From the NCBI GenBank assembly GCA_037367405.1, contig JAZKJV010000604.1, forward strand, positions 186,001-250,000: a stretch of DNA of 64,000 bases. Direction: 5' to 3'. The notes beneath the pieces were generated by a model. That model worked only from the letters and a program-made list of their open reading frames with translations. It had not been told where the DNA came from and ran no database searches. This DNA is from Ottelia alismoides (Eukaryota > Streptophyta > Magnoliopsida > Alismatales > Hydrocharitaceae). Positions 34,460 to 46,508 of this stretch are shown one piece after another (the first letter of the stretch is position 1; every line of letters starts with the position of its first letter). The translations under genes were made by a program, and so were the position numbers.

Positions 34460-34497
34460 CACAACCGTTGGATCTTCATCCCGATCCAACGGTTGTG
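34460..34497. other. 15-bp perfect hairpin with CCGTTGGATC arms (Athila B LTR)
   Basis: CACAACCGTTGGATC and its exact inverse lie around an 8-nt loop. Related hairpins in the same LTR: 34803-34824 (9 bp), 35946-35973 (10 bp, GCCGTTGGAT arms) and 36009-36046 (CAACAACC/GGTTGTTG outer arms). Most persist in the 3' LTR. Confidence 0.6.
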
Positions 34498-35070
34498 CTC
34501 TCTCCACGTGCGCCCTTAAATCCCAACCGTTTGATCATTCCCGCCTTTCATCATAGCTGCCCATTCCCGCCGCACTCTCCTCGCGCCACGCGTTACATTG
34601 TCCTCCACCCGATCAACTCCTAAGAGAATTGATCTCCACCGTTCACGACCTCGAGGATCTCAACCGCCCGATCAAACGCCCATCTCTGATCTAGTCCGCC
34701 CGCTCACGCTTCATCTTTAACGCGACACGTGGTGCAATCAGCACCCTTGATCGCTTCACCTAAGATCTAATCCAAGCCGGTCCTTAGCGATCTTTTCTCT
34801 GCCGTTGGATCGCAAGATCCAACGACCTAGACTTCGTCTCCTACCTCCAGACTCTCTCTCTCTCCCACGATCTCCACTGCGCCGACCCGTCGCCCCCTTT
34901 CTATTCTCGGCCCCACTCCAGTCACCCTCTCCGATCACCAACGCCACCACGACCATCACCACTCTTCCCTCATCCTCGCCAGCTCCCTCACTCCCCACGA
35001 CTCCCACTAGAGTCGCCCCACGACGACCACGAACCTCACCTCATCACCAGCCCTGTCGTCACCATAAACC

Positions 35071-35078
35071 TATAAATC
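35071..35078 (+). promoter_or_regulatory. TATA box, Athila B 5' LTR
   Basis: TATAAATC in AACCTATAAATCACTCGCC; the same sequence is at 48253 in the 3' LTR. Confidence 0.7.
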
Positions 35079-35317
35079 ACTCGCCATGGGCCACTGTCAC
35101 GCCCATCTGCCATTACGAGAGGTTCCCTTGAGCTCCGAGCGACCTATTGGTGACAGCAATTGAGCGTATCTCCGAGCGAAGACAGGCTTCTTCTCCGGCG
35201 AGATCCACGGCCGCCTCCGCCGTGCTGCAGCCCCCCTCCGTGAGCTGCACGAGCTCAGAACCATCTACCATTCTTCGAGCGACGACCAGGAGCATGCCTT
35301 CGAGCTCCATTTCCCAA

Positions 35318-35624
35318 GTAGAAGCCTCCATCCTCCTCTGATCTTCTTCTTATTTTATTCTTTGATTTCTCCGATTAAATTCGCGCTCCTCCATCGTCTT
35401 CTCGCTCCACCATCATCACGTCGAGCTCTGCGACAGAGCTCCGATCTTCGCGCTACGATTATTTTCCTCCAACACCGTACCGTCATCTTCACTCGATCAC
35501 AGCTCTGCCACCTTGGCGGAGCTCGCTCACCGGTCATCCCCACTCCCTCGCAGGCCTCGCCTTTCACCCAGCACAACTCCACGAGCATGCGCACGCTTCG
35601 GCTATCTCCTCTAACCCCCTGCAG
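35318..35624 (+). other. Candidate leader intron, Athila B 5' LTR
   Basis: 307 bp, starting 247 bp after the TATA box. Donor here is CCCAA then GTAGAA (the 3' LTR keeps CCCAG then GTAGAA). Acceptor CCCCCTGCAG then GTACATCCA, with CTAAC just upstream as a possible branch point. Confidence 0.5.
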
Positions 35625-37375
35625 GTACATCCATTTTGATTGGTCGGAACTTCGTCGGAGCTCCCTTCGAGCTCCTCCGCCACCGAGCTCCAGTGCACCT
35701 CCTCCGCTCCTGAGGGCACCGGACGCCGCGCCGCTTCGCCCCGCATCTTCCGAGCTACTTCACAGCCCCCGCGCCCCTCGCCGACGGCTGGAGGACCGGG
35801 CGGAGCAAGCCCAGCTTTGCTGGAGCCCCGCCTTCTCCTCCACAGGAGGCGGAGGGTTATCGGGGAAGACAAGCAGCAGCCGTCCGATCTCTTTGATCGG
35901 ACGATCAGGAGCCAGCCACGTCGCCAAGCGCCGGAGCAACGGAGAGCCGTTGGATTTATCACGATCCAACGGCGACAGATCAGCCATGTCGCCATCTTCA
36001 TCGAGCGTCAACAACCATTGGATCCTCTTCGATCTGACGGTTGTTGATCATCCATGTCTTCGTCTGATCAGAGCCAACAACAACCGTCGATCTTCACCAA
36101 GATCGCACGGTCCAGAGCTCCCCACATGACCGATCCAAGCCTCTTCCCCGACCTCTAGGCTCGGATCACCCGAAGCTTCCCCGAGCCTCGATCCGAACCT
36201 CCAGAGCACCCGAGCCTCGTCCCGAGCCACCGAAGTCCACCGAGCCTAGGGCACCCCACGTGAGCAGCACGTGCAGCCTTGGCAAATTTGAGGCCCCTGA
36301 AGGTTTCTGAAATTACAATTTAGTCCCTATGAAGCGACCCCACGTGAGGAGCACGTGCTTCTGTGGATAAATTGCATTCCACCCCCTGCATTATAGGTAA
36401 TTGCATAAAGGTCCTTATCAACAAATTTTATTTTTAGCAATTTTAATTCCTGTATTGCATTTATACCTCTGTCTTTGCACGCATATTTAGGCATTCATCT
36501 TAATTCATTTTTGAGTTTTAAAAATTGCATTGTGTAGCTTACGTTGTCCTCCTCATTATGTGACACTTGGCACATTTTTGTAATAACAGTGGAATTTTTT
36601 ATTAATTAATTGGTTCATTTTTATCATATTTTGCCCAATTTAACCTTTTAATTAATAGTAATTTCTCTGTAATTTCAAAATTTTCCAAAAAATCACATTA
36701 GCTCTAGGATAATTAGCTGCACCTTGTATAAAAATTTCATCTCAATTGCACGTATTTCGAGGCTAAGTAAATTATTTGGTGATTTCCTTAATTCATTTTT
36801 AATAGGTTCATTTCACATCAAAATTAAGGTCTGACAAGTTTCCTGGATTCCTCATCTTTAGATCTATTTAGGATAATTTTTATTCCCAAAAATATTGTGA
36901 TTTGATATTTATTAAAATTAAATTAGTCAAAATCACCCTGCATTCATGTTTAATTCGCAGTTAGTGTCAGAAAATTCCAAAAAAATTAGGGTAGCTTAAT
37001 TACATCATATTTCATCATCTGGCCAAGTTTCATTATTTTTTGGACTTCATTTGAACACTTATCTGATTTAACATTTAAAACTGGCCTGATTTTTGCATGT
37101 GTCTTGCATAAAAAATCAAAAAGACCAAAAATATTTTCCCTATGAAAATCGAACATTGGACATTTGCTAAAAAATTCACCTAAGGAGACAGCTGCCTCCC
37201 TGAGTTCGACCTTGGACTCCCAAGTAAAAAAAGCTGCCACTCGAAATTAAGTGTAAAAACATAAATTAAAAGTGGTTTTTGATTTGCTCTCGTTATCTGA
37301 CTGCAACGAATAGTATTAATTAATTTGGACATTAATTTGCTCGAATTAACAAGGGTAGCGGGAGCGTTATCAAAA

Positions 37376-37392
37376 TGGCGCCGTTGCCGGGG
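37376..37392 (+). other. Primer-binding site (tRNA-Asp), Athila B
   Basis: TGGCGCCGTTGCCGGGG, a perfect 17-nt complement of the plant tRNA-Asp(GTC) 3' end including CCA, three bases after the LTR. Confidence 0.93.
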
Positions 37393-38766
37393 AGGCACGG
37401 CTTAGGTTAATTTGCAGTTATTTCTGAGTGTTTGATTTTCTCTCCCCGGGTAGTCTGACTCCCGGTTTTCTTGTGAATATTTTCTATCTTTTAATTTTAC
37501 ATTTTTGTGTCATTCTCTGACCTCAATTTATTTCTGTGCGAGGAACGCGAGGAGTCGAAGACGCTTCGAGGAATCGACAGATTAATGTTTTGAGTGATTT
37601 GAGTGAATCTGTAATTTTATTTTTATTTCTTTTTTCACATTATTTCCAGCGGTTCCCGTTTGGCTCTCGCACGTGTAAAAATAGTGAAACTGTGTCCTCG
37701 TGTGCTGTGTGGTTTGAATGGTAATTTAGGCTTGCACTAGTGGCTCCTCGAGCCACTCTAGGGTTTGCTTGTGCTCGTAAATTTTAGGACCACACAACCA
37801 CTTAAAAGACGCTCTTAGACCGCAGATCTAGCCAAATCAACTTGTTCTTCACTCACTAATAGAACTGCTTGTCTAGGAGCGGATTTTATCGCTTGCATTT
37901 GCATATAGTGTAAAAAAGCTTTCAATTCTGTTTTACATCCTGCATAAAAGCAAAGGGATCACTGTAAGTCTTCTTAACTCAGCATACACATCATCGTTTT
38001 TCGTGCATCGGCTTTTCTCGACTTCCCCCTCTGTTTTTCAAACTTAAATTAAACGAAAATTTGGACTGGACGATAGGCGTGCTGTGTGGTTGGACTAAAT
38101 CAGTGAGAACTTAACTTAAAACCAGGACTGCTAAACATTATTGACCAAAAAAATAAATAAAATTAGAAAATCTGTTTGCGGGAGATTAATCCCCGACCTT
38201 ATTTTCAGGCTGAGTGAGGGTACTTGAGTGTGTGTGAACACCTTAAGGCAAAGCCCAAATCCCCGCCTTTCATATCACGTTCCGACTAATCCTAGCAAAT
38301 ATCACAAGTTGATTTTTTAAGGTTCACTGATTAGTACCAAGTAGCCTCCGCCTGTCTCAGGTAGATAGGGGCAAAATTGTGGTACTTTGCGACAAGTTGC
38401 CAATAACCCCCCGGGGTGAAGTTCCGGCCTTGTCAGCCTCCGCCTGCTTGCAGGTAGATAGGGGTGTGATCTTTGAATCCATCAACTTGGGATAGGAGCG
38501 AAGAAAGGAAGGACTGGCGGTATCTTAGGCGACAGGTTAAACAAGGGAGACGCATCCGGCTCTGAGCCGACTTCCCTTTAGGCCGCATAATCCTTGATAT
38601 CTTGCTTGAAAAATCACACTTAAAATTTACAAGATTAATTGGACTCGGTTTCGGGTCCTTCACTGTGTTGAGTGTGAACCCAGGGTCTTGGATTGAATTG
38701 TTTGCTTCAGGTAGGAGTCAAATCCTATCTTCACTTAGAATTCCCATTTCTTCTCACCAAATCAAG
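37393..38766 (+). other. Athila B leader
   Basis: 1.4 kb without a coding frame. It contains a direct repeat of AGCCTCCGCCTG...CAGGTAGATAGGGG at 38343-38371 and 38434-38464. Confidence 0.6.
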
Positions 38767-40030
38767 ATGAGTGACTGGGGGGATATCGGCTCTTTATTCA
38801 CCAATCTCTCTTTGAGCCCCCCACGAAACTCCTCTTCATCGACCCAAGCGCACCTTTGACCACCCAGGACTCATGACCCTCTTGAGTTCTGGTTCCCTCA
38901 CACCCAGTGTGGTTACTCTCAAACCAACCCTTTCTTCTCCTCTGAGCTTATCGAGGAAGACCATCGCCTCGGTAAGAATCCCTTCCTTGATTTATCCTCT
39001 GGCACCGACATTGTTTCATGCCCAGGACTAGAGGACAAGATGCCGCCTAAGTAGCCACCACCGGATGAGGACCCATTATGACAGATCCTTAATCGTCTTG
39101 CCACAGCCGAACAACAAAATGCAGATCTCATGGCTAGAATGGGACAGATTATTGCAGCAGGAGGAATCGACCGACCAATGGTCGATGCCTACAACCCAGC
39201 GGAGAATGAGATACAAAGTTGGTTGGCACCAGCGATTCCCACCGAAGCATTTGAGCTTAAGCCCCACTTCCTTAGCCTGTTACCGAAGTTCAACGGAAAC
39301 GCCCATGAAGAACCATATGCCTTCCTCCGAGAATTCGAGCTGGTTTGCAACAACCTTAGCCATCCTAGCATTGGGCAGGACTACATTATACTGAAGGCCA
39401 CCCCATTTGCCTTAGGAGATAAGGCAGCACATTGGCTGAAAAACCTAGGGGTGATATGTACAACTTGGATGCAGTTCAAGGACTTATTTCTGAAGAAGTT
39501 CTATCCTCTCAGTAGGACTAACCAAATGAAAACGAAGATCGCCAGTTTCTCCCAGGGACCCAGTGAACCCTTCCATGATGCCTGGGATAGGTTCAATGAC
39601 TTAGTTTAGAAATGTCCCTGCCACAGCATTTCTAAGGCGATCTTAGTCCAAACCTTGTTATGTGGTTTAACCCCAGAGATGCAGGGGTTAGTCAGTGCCG
39701 CCTGTGGAGGAAGCTATCTGAACAAGAACGAGGATGCTGTATGGAAGATCCTAGAGCAGATGGCGGAAACCGGCAGATCGCAGGCCACCAGGGCCCATCA
39801 GTTGTCTCCCTCAATCCTATCCAACGAGACAACCCGAAGGACTGTAGCGGATCTGACCGAGGACCTCATCCCCAGCATGGGGATGATTGCTGATAAGTTA
39901 ACCATGGTCGAACAGATCCACAAGAGGGTCACTGACCTTGAGTCTCTCTCACGTCTACCGAAGCAAGTGGAGAAACTTACTGAGAAGGTAGCTAAGATGA
40001 AGCTACCTGCCCCTTCTGCACCACCCGCCT
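38767..40030 (+). pseudogene. gag: Athila B gag
   Basis: Start MSDWGDIGSLFTNLSLSPP at 38767. The frame is continuous but holds stops (TGA 38857, TAG near 39052, TGA near 39079, TAG 39607). Gag core: LSLLPKFNGNAHEEPYAFLR (about 39270), TPFALGDKAAHWLKNLG (about 39402), KKFYPLSRTNQMKTKIASF and CGLTPEMQGLVSAACGGSYL (about 39661-39720). A frameshift near 40020-40030 moves the gag C-terminus to another frame. Confidence 0.88.
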
Positions 40031-41158
40031 GTGCACAGAGTCCATCTTGTACAGGAGCAGGCACCGGGGCCTCAGAACGGCTGGGTGGAGGATCAGACTT
40101 ACACCCAACAGGACCAACATGCACCCCCACAAGTGGAGACCGGATACGAGGATCCTTCGCAGGTGTTCAAGATCAACGGGTTGTGGTACAACCGTAACCC
40201 CGTCAGCAGACAATCGGGGATGGGGAATGGCCAGCCTCACTGACCTACCCCAGCTTATCAAGGAACCAGCTCCGTCCCCGTGCCGCACTTTGTTTAGTCC
40301 AAGTCCAAACAAGGGCACTAGCCTCAGCAGCACCAGTAGCAACAACACACATTTCAACAGGGCCCAGCACCGTCCCACCAGCAGCAGCAGTATCGGCATG
40401 ACCAACAGGGCCAATACAAAACCTCGTCCGCAAGTCAGCATCAAGCCCAACCCACCGAATTGGAGTCCCTCACCTTGGCGATCCAGACCCTGTCTGATAG
40501 GGTCCAACAGATCCATAATGACTATCTGGATATGAGAACCGATCTGAATCGTGTCTCTCGTACCCAGGATCAACAGATGGCTCCAAAGACCCCAATTCCC
40601 GCACAGGTTCAGGCCAACCCGAACAGCATAACCCATGGCCAGAACTGACCTCGTGATCAGGTATATTATTCAGATAATTATTTATCTGAACATGAGATCC
40701 TTTCGTATGATAATGTGAATCATATGTCCCTCAGGAGCGAAAGGACCATGACCGTACCTGATCGGGCACGGGCACCAAAGGAAGGAGCCGCCAAGTCTCT
40801 ACCTGAGGAGAACTTGGAGGAAGAAGAGGAGCAGCACCACCATCACCACCAGCAGAAGAAGAGTACGTCTGAGTCCTCGAAGCAGCAACCCCGCACCAGT
40901 AGAGAGTCCGACGGAACCGATGAAGAGCCCGCACCTCCATCTGAGGAGGACTATCAAGAAGTCGCAGAAGATGCATCACCGGTTTTGCCTCAACATTTTT
41001 CTTTCAGTCAGAGTCAGAGTCCGAGTCTGTTTAAGAGTCCGAGTCATGTACAGAACTCAGTTCCGGATTTCAATGAAAACCTTTCAGTTTCAGAACATGA
41101 GTCAGAGTCAATAATCCCTTTCCCCCGAGCTCTCAAGGGTGGAAAGAAGAAAATTTAA
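40031..41158 (+). pseudogene. Athila B gag C-terminus and gag-pol linker
   Basis: Frame-shifted continuation with FKINGLWYNRNP (about 40170), a Gln-rich zone with stops, a predicted helical segment (LTLAIQTLSDRVQQIHNDYL, about 40490) and an acidic/His/Gln-rich linker (about 40800-41150). It ends IIPFPRALKGGKKK, the same ending as IPFPRALLMGKGKKK in element A, so linker ends are conserved while centres are not. It lacks the GGTEAT repeats of A. Confidence 0.7.
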
Positions 41159-41182
41159 AAAATCCAAAAAGATGACCCTGAG

Positions 41183-41920
41183 ATGACAGAATTCTGCAAC
41201 AAACACATCAAGGTCACAATCCCATTTGACAAGTACGTGGAAATGACCCCTGCCTTTCAAAAATACCTTAAGGTGAGATGCACACCTAATCGGGTTAGCA
41301 GGAAGACCAAAAGCCGTGTTGAGAAACACGTTCTATCAGTAGCCACGACTTGTGCAATAAAGAACTTGTTTCCCAGGAAATGAAGAGACATGGGTGCACA
41401 CTATGTATTAAGTCAGGTTGATGACATCGCGTTTGCATGCACTCTCCTGGACAATGGTTCCTCAATTAACCTAATGCCTACAGCCCTCTATGAGTGGCTT
41501 AATCTCGGACCTCTTAGGAAATCTAGAGCCCTCCTGCAATTTGCTGATAAATCAACCAAGAGGTCCCAAGGAGAATTGAGGAATGTTGTGATTAAAGTCG
41601 AGGGGCAGGAATACATGGTGGACTTCACTGTCCTAGATATGGAAACCCCTCGTAATTGGAGAGACTCCCAGATCATCTTAGGCAGGCCCTTCCTCAGGAC
41701 AGCGGGGGCCTTGTTTGATTACAAGATCGGGAAGATCCAATTCCAAACTCCAGGCAGAGATGAGGAACTTGAGATGAAGCAGACCAGATGGCAGAGACCG
41801 GATTCCGAATCCAGCACCGAGTACTCTTCAACCGAAGCGGACTGCGATCATGTAGACATAGTTGGGCCATGGAGACAGAACCCAGCCAGCATCGATGAGT
41901 CCCCTCCCCTCCGGAGATGA
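41183..41920 (+). pseudogene. Athila B aspartic protease
   Basis: Retropepsin-like domain. The active site reads LLDNGSSINLMP (Asp codon at 41450), where A has LLDSGSS. It ends at IILGRPFLRTAGALFDY (about 41672-41720). An in-frame TGA at 41381-41383 precedes the core, and a frameshift near 41900 leads to the RT frame. Confidence 0.85.
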
Positions 41921-43391
41921 TCCCGTGCATGAGTCAGTTTGCGAGGTCCTCAGAAACGAGTACAACCAAGAACTTGCATCGCCCTACATCTTCGATGACT
42001 TAGAGGCCCAACTGGGCATGTCAATACTTACCTCTTTAAGACAATCAGAAGATGAGGATGACGAGTCGGACGAGGCTTTTGCCGATTGCATGGAAACCTT
42101 TGACGATCCGACTCAAGAGCCGAACAACTTGGTGGCAGCAATTACAGAGAAAGATCCAGCCACTTCCAACACCAAACCAGATTCGATTGAGCCAGAATTC
42201 CTAGACGATCACACTATACCTGAGCTCAAGCCCTTACCCACAACACTAAAATACGCCTTCCGTGCGGGTCAGGATAAGAAATATCCGGTCATCAGTTTGC
42301 GATTGACCAAGGAGCAGGAATCTCGCTTGCTAGAGATCCTGGAGAAAAACCGCAAGGCGATAGGCTGGTGCATTTCCGATCTCCACGGGATAAATCCCGC
42401 TCTGTGTTCGCACCATATCTACTTGGAGAATGAAGCCAAACCCTCTCATGAATTCCAACGTCGTTTGAATCCAAATTTACGAGAGATCGTGAAGAAGGAG
42501 ATAGAGAAATGGTGCAACGCGTGTTTTATTTATCCCATCTCCGACTCTAAATGGGTGGCCCCAATCCATGTGGTCTTGAAAAAGTCGGGAATTCAAACGA
42601 CCACCAATGAGGACGGAGAGGAGATCGTGACGCGAGTGCCCACGTCGTGGCGCGTCTGTGTGGATTACAGACGCTTTAATGCCCCGACGAAGAAGGATCA
42701 TTTCCCCCTGCTGTTCATTGATCAGATTTTAGAGAGACTAGCGGAGAAAGAGTTCTTCTGTTTCTTGGATGGGTTCTCGGGCTACAATCAAGTAGCCATA
42801 GCTCCAGAGGATCAGGAAAAGACCACGTTCACATGCCCCTTTGGTACCTACGCTTTCAGGCGCATGCCCTTTGGGTTATGCAATGCTCCAAGTACCTTCC
42901 AAAGGTGCATGATTGTTGTATTCGCCGAAATGGTAGGCGAATTCTTGGAAGTCTTCATGGATGACTTCTCGGTCCACGGCTATTCCTTCGATTCCTCTCT
43001 TAGGAATCTGGACCGAGTCCTCAAACGATGTTGTGAGGTCAATCTGGTGCTCTCCTGGGAGAAAAGTCACTTCATGGTGACGGAGGACATTGTGTTGGGG
43101 CACGCCATCTCCAAGAGAGGAATGGAGGTTGACCCTGCCAAGGTGGATGTGATCAGACGACTCCAGCCATCAACCAACGTCAAACAGTTGCGGTCGTTCC
43201 TCGGGCATGTCGAATTTTATCGAAGATTCATTAAGGATTTTTCTAAGATTGCCCGACCGCTAACTGAGCTTTTAGGCAAAGACATGGAGTTTGTTGTTGA
43301 TCACAAATGTCTTGAAGCCTTTAAGCTATTACCAGGAACGATCTTGGATGCACCTATCCTACAAGCCCCAGATTGGTCTCTACCATTTTGA
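41921..43391 (+). pseudogene. Athila B reverse transcriptase
   Basis: RT core nearly uninterrupted: FIYPISDSKWVAPIHVVLKK, WRVCVDYRRFNAPTKKDHFP, CFLDGFSGYNQVAIAPEDQ, RRMPFGLCNAPSTFQRCM, then FMDDFSVHG with the Asp pair at 42960-42965, and [21 protein letters not shown] 1-bp insertion in a T run near 43388 shifts the frame at the RNase H start. It is the best-preserved RT in the window. Confidence 0.92.
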
Positions 43392-45163
43392 GATCATGAC
43401 GGATGCCTCAGACTATGCTGTTGGGGCTGTGTTAGGACAAAGAAGAGATGGCGTCTCATTTGCAATCCACTACGCAAGCAAAGTGCTTGACACCGCTCAG
43501 CGTAACTATACAGTTACGGAAAAGGAAATGCTTGCGGTAGTGTTTGCCTTGGACAAGTTCAGATCTCATTTAATTGGATCCAAGGTAATTGTGTTCACTG
43601 ACCACACGGCACTACGATACTTGATGAAGAAAAAGGATGCGAAGGCGCGTCTTCTTCGGTGGATTTTTCTTATCCAGGAGTTTGATTTGGGCATCCATGA
43701 TAAACCTGGAAAGAAGAACGTAGTAGTCGACCATCTCTCTCTCATCTCGGAGATCTTAATACTTCCGAGGATTCACCTATTCGAGACTCCTTCCCTGACG
43801 AGTCGATTTTTGTTGTCGACTCACTCCCATGGTACGCCAACATTGTGAACTATCTTGTCTCCAAGAAGGTTCCTGAAGATTGGCCCAAGAGCCACGTCGA
43901 CCGACTGAAGTCGAACGCTAGACACTACCATTGGGAGGATCCGATCCTTTTCTTTGAAGGACCGGATTGTGTCTGGAGACAGCGTATTCCTCAGGAGGAA
44001 TACCAGAGTGTCCTTTCTTTATGCCACAGCTTAAAGGCAGGAGGACACCACTCCGGGAAGAGGACCGCATGGAAGGTACTTCAGTGTGGCTTTTACTGGC
44101 CGACTCTGTTTCGCGATGCCATCACCTTTGCGAAGTCATGCCCAGTATGTCAGAGAATGGGAGGAACCGTTGGTTCCAAGGATGAGATGCATATGCAACC
44201 TGTCATCATTTGTGATATCTTTGACGCATGGGGCATCGATTTCATGGGCCCATTCCCTGTTAACCACGGATTCGAGTACATCCTTCTTGCGGTAGATTAT
44301 CTATCAGGTGGGTGGAGGCTATCCCGACCCGAGCTGCAGACAGCAGGGCTGTCTGTAAATTCATCAGAGAACACATAATCTCTAGGTTCGGGATCCCCAA
44401 AATGATGATATCAGACGGGGGTAGCCACTTTGTAAACCAGGAGGTGAAGAAACTCCTGAAGGACTGCGGCATTGAACACTGTGTCGCTAGCCCTTACCAC
44501 CCACAAACCAATGGTATGGCCGAGGTGTCGAATTGAGAGGTGAAGACTATATTGCAAAAGCTTGTCCACCCAGACAGGAAGGACTGGTCTCAGATTTTGG
44601 ATCAGGTCCTATGGGCGTATAGGACAACTTACAAGACACCGTTAGGAACCTCCCCATTCCGAATGGTATTCGGAAAGCCGTACCATTTGCCCGCAGAGTT
44701 AGTGCATAAATCAGAATGGGCAATTAAGAAGGTCAACTGGAACACACACCTTGGGCAGAAGCAGAGAGAAATGAATCTAAATGAGCTTGTGGAAGTCAGA
44801 AACCACGCATATGACAACAGTTTGGTGTGCAAGGACAAAGTGAAGCGTTGGCATGATAAATATATCAGACGAAAGAGCTTTGTTCCTGGACAGAAGGTAT
44901 GGTTGTTTAATGCTAGGCTGAAGATCTTCCAAGGCAAGTTGAAGTCCAAGTGGACATGCCCATTTATCGTCCGTACGGTGCATGATAGTGGATGTGTCAA
45001 GATCTTAGATCTCGCAGATGACGCACCGACATTCCTGGTGAACGGACAACTGTTGAAGCACTTCGTCGAATCCAATGAGCAGTTAGTCCATGTTGAGGAG
45101 ATTGTATTCATGCGCGAGACAGATTCAGCAGATACACCTCGAGCCGCGTATGAGACCTTGTAG
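43385..45163 (+). pseudogene. Athila B RNase H and integrase
   Basis: RNase [18 protein letters not shown] (about 43391), [19 protein letters not shown] and [18 protein letters not shown], to about 43740. After frame changes comes the integrase zinc segment (AGGHHSGKR ... CPVCQRMGG, about 44040-44165). Then Asp in [10 protein letters not shown], a shift near 44305, Asp in [11 protein letters not shown], and NGMAEVSN followed by TGA (44534-44536; Arg expected). The C-terminal domain GQKVWLFNARLKIFQGKLK ends at TAG 45161-45163. Confidence 0.9.
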
Positions 45164-45302
45164 CAGTGAGCTCTAGCCATCATCATCATCTTGAAAGATT
45201 CAGACCGACTCACTTGTATATATCATCATTCCTGTACATTCTGTCCTTTCTCCCCCGCGACTCTAGTAACCCATCCCCGCTTCATTAAATCACTATCTTG
45301 GA

Positions 45303-45703
45303 CTATACTTAGGATGACCAGATCCTAAGTATAGGGGGGATGAGCCACCTGAGTCGGTTCACTGTACATTCTCCAGATCACATTGATCCTCATACTCACT
45401 TCCGTCCTATACTTAGGCTGACCTGAGCCTAAGTATAGGGGGGACCGGTGCCCGCATTGTATATTCATCCACTTCTCTTCTTGACCTCGTCCGCCCCTCT
45501 TTTTGACTTTCTTCTACACTTAGGCTGCCAGAGCCTAAGTATAGGGGGGCCGGTCGATTTCTATACATTTTCCATTCTCGTTAGCTCTCCTACGCTTAGC
45601 ACGAGCTATGTCTTTTTCCTCGCTTTTCATGCTCTGAGGACATAGCACACGCTAAGTATAGGGGGCATGTATATATTACATATATACTTTACCCTTAGCT
45701 CGT
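45303..45703 (+). repeat. Array of four hairpins, each ending in AAGTATAGGGG (Athila B)
   Basis: Hairpins at 45303-45334, 45407-45438, 45514-45544 and a long one at 45590-45661. Inner stem bases are GGAT/ATCC in the first and GGCT/AGCC in the second and third, so both arms change together. The long one has outer stem CTACGCTTAGC/GCTAAGTATAG and inner stem CTATGTC/GACATAG (one bulged base). ACGAGCTA (45601-45608) also pairs with TAGCTCGT (45696-45703). Confidence 0.82.
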
Positions 45704-46262
45704 ACTTTCGTGTATTTTTGTATATACTCTATAATAATTACGGGTGGGTAAAAATTGTCAAAAAAAGTCTTCTTATTTACTCTTGCATATCATCCTTGCA
45801 TTCTAGAAAATAAAAAAAGAGTCTTGCATTTACATTCATCTACATATCATGACATCTGCATCTCATCTGCATATCTTACATATGCAAGGTGAAAAGCTAG
45901 TGGGTTCTGAACCAAGTTATGAGTAGATATTGAGGATGGACTTGATTTGATCTTAATCCACCTAATTTCAGAGGAACCTTATAGGAACTGGAGTAAGATT
46001 TCTCAGGTCAAGTGACTTAATTCTTTGAGTCCGTAAGTCTATGTTCACATGTCATCTTGATTAGTCTAAGTAGAATATCTCGTGCATACGCATGATTCTT
46101 ATAGACAGTGACCTAACTTGGACAAGCACAATGCACGTAGCTCTTCATTGATGAGGTGGTGAGGAGGTAGAATCATTTAGCTTGGAGTAGCACACGGGTG
46201 GAAACATCCGTCCTCCTCTAGTGAGGGCAGTGCATCTCAACCTAGTCTGGTGGTGTTGACAT

Positions 46263-46508
46263 CTAAGGACGGGATGCTGTGGGGTGCAATAATGCTTCAA
46301 AAGAGGGATAGTCTACTGGCTCAAGAGGAAAAACTTCCGATGTACATGATGCACCTTGTATATAGTTCAAAAAAAATGTAAGAACTCCAAAAAAATCAGA
46401 CAGGTCAAAGTGAAAATAAAATACCTGTTGGAGTATGTATATTAGCAAAGAAATGCAGCTGGATGACTTGGCTACACTGGTCAGGCATCTCGGGATAGGT
46501 AGATACAC
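46263..46508 (-). other. Antisense open frame in the Athila B 3' region
   Basis: 81 codons, minus strand, with EVFPLEPVDYPSFEALLHPT as in element A's antisense frame. The N-terminal halves differ. No known domain. Confidence 0.3.

Larger units (their letters stand above)
33779..37372 (+). repeat. Athila B 5' LTR
   Basis: U3 AT-rich to about 34380, then G-box CCACGTGG (34399-34406), other CACGTG sites, repeated CCGTTGGATC hairpins, TATA at 35071 and a GC-rich leader with candidate intron. AT-rich U5 carries CCCTGAGTTCGACCTTGG (about 37198). Open frames such as 35362-36129 are compositional. Confidence 0.92.

Noticed and set aside
35362..36129. 255-codon open frame in the B LTR (and copy at 48544-49215)
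   Set aside because: GC-rich LTR sequence; overlapping open frames on both strands and no domain; it differs between the two LTRs by indels.
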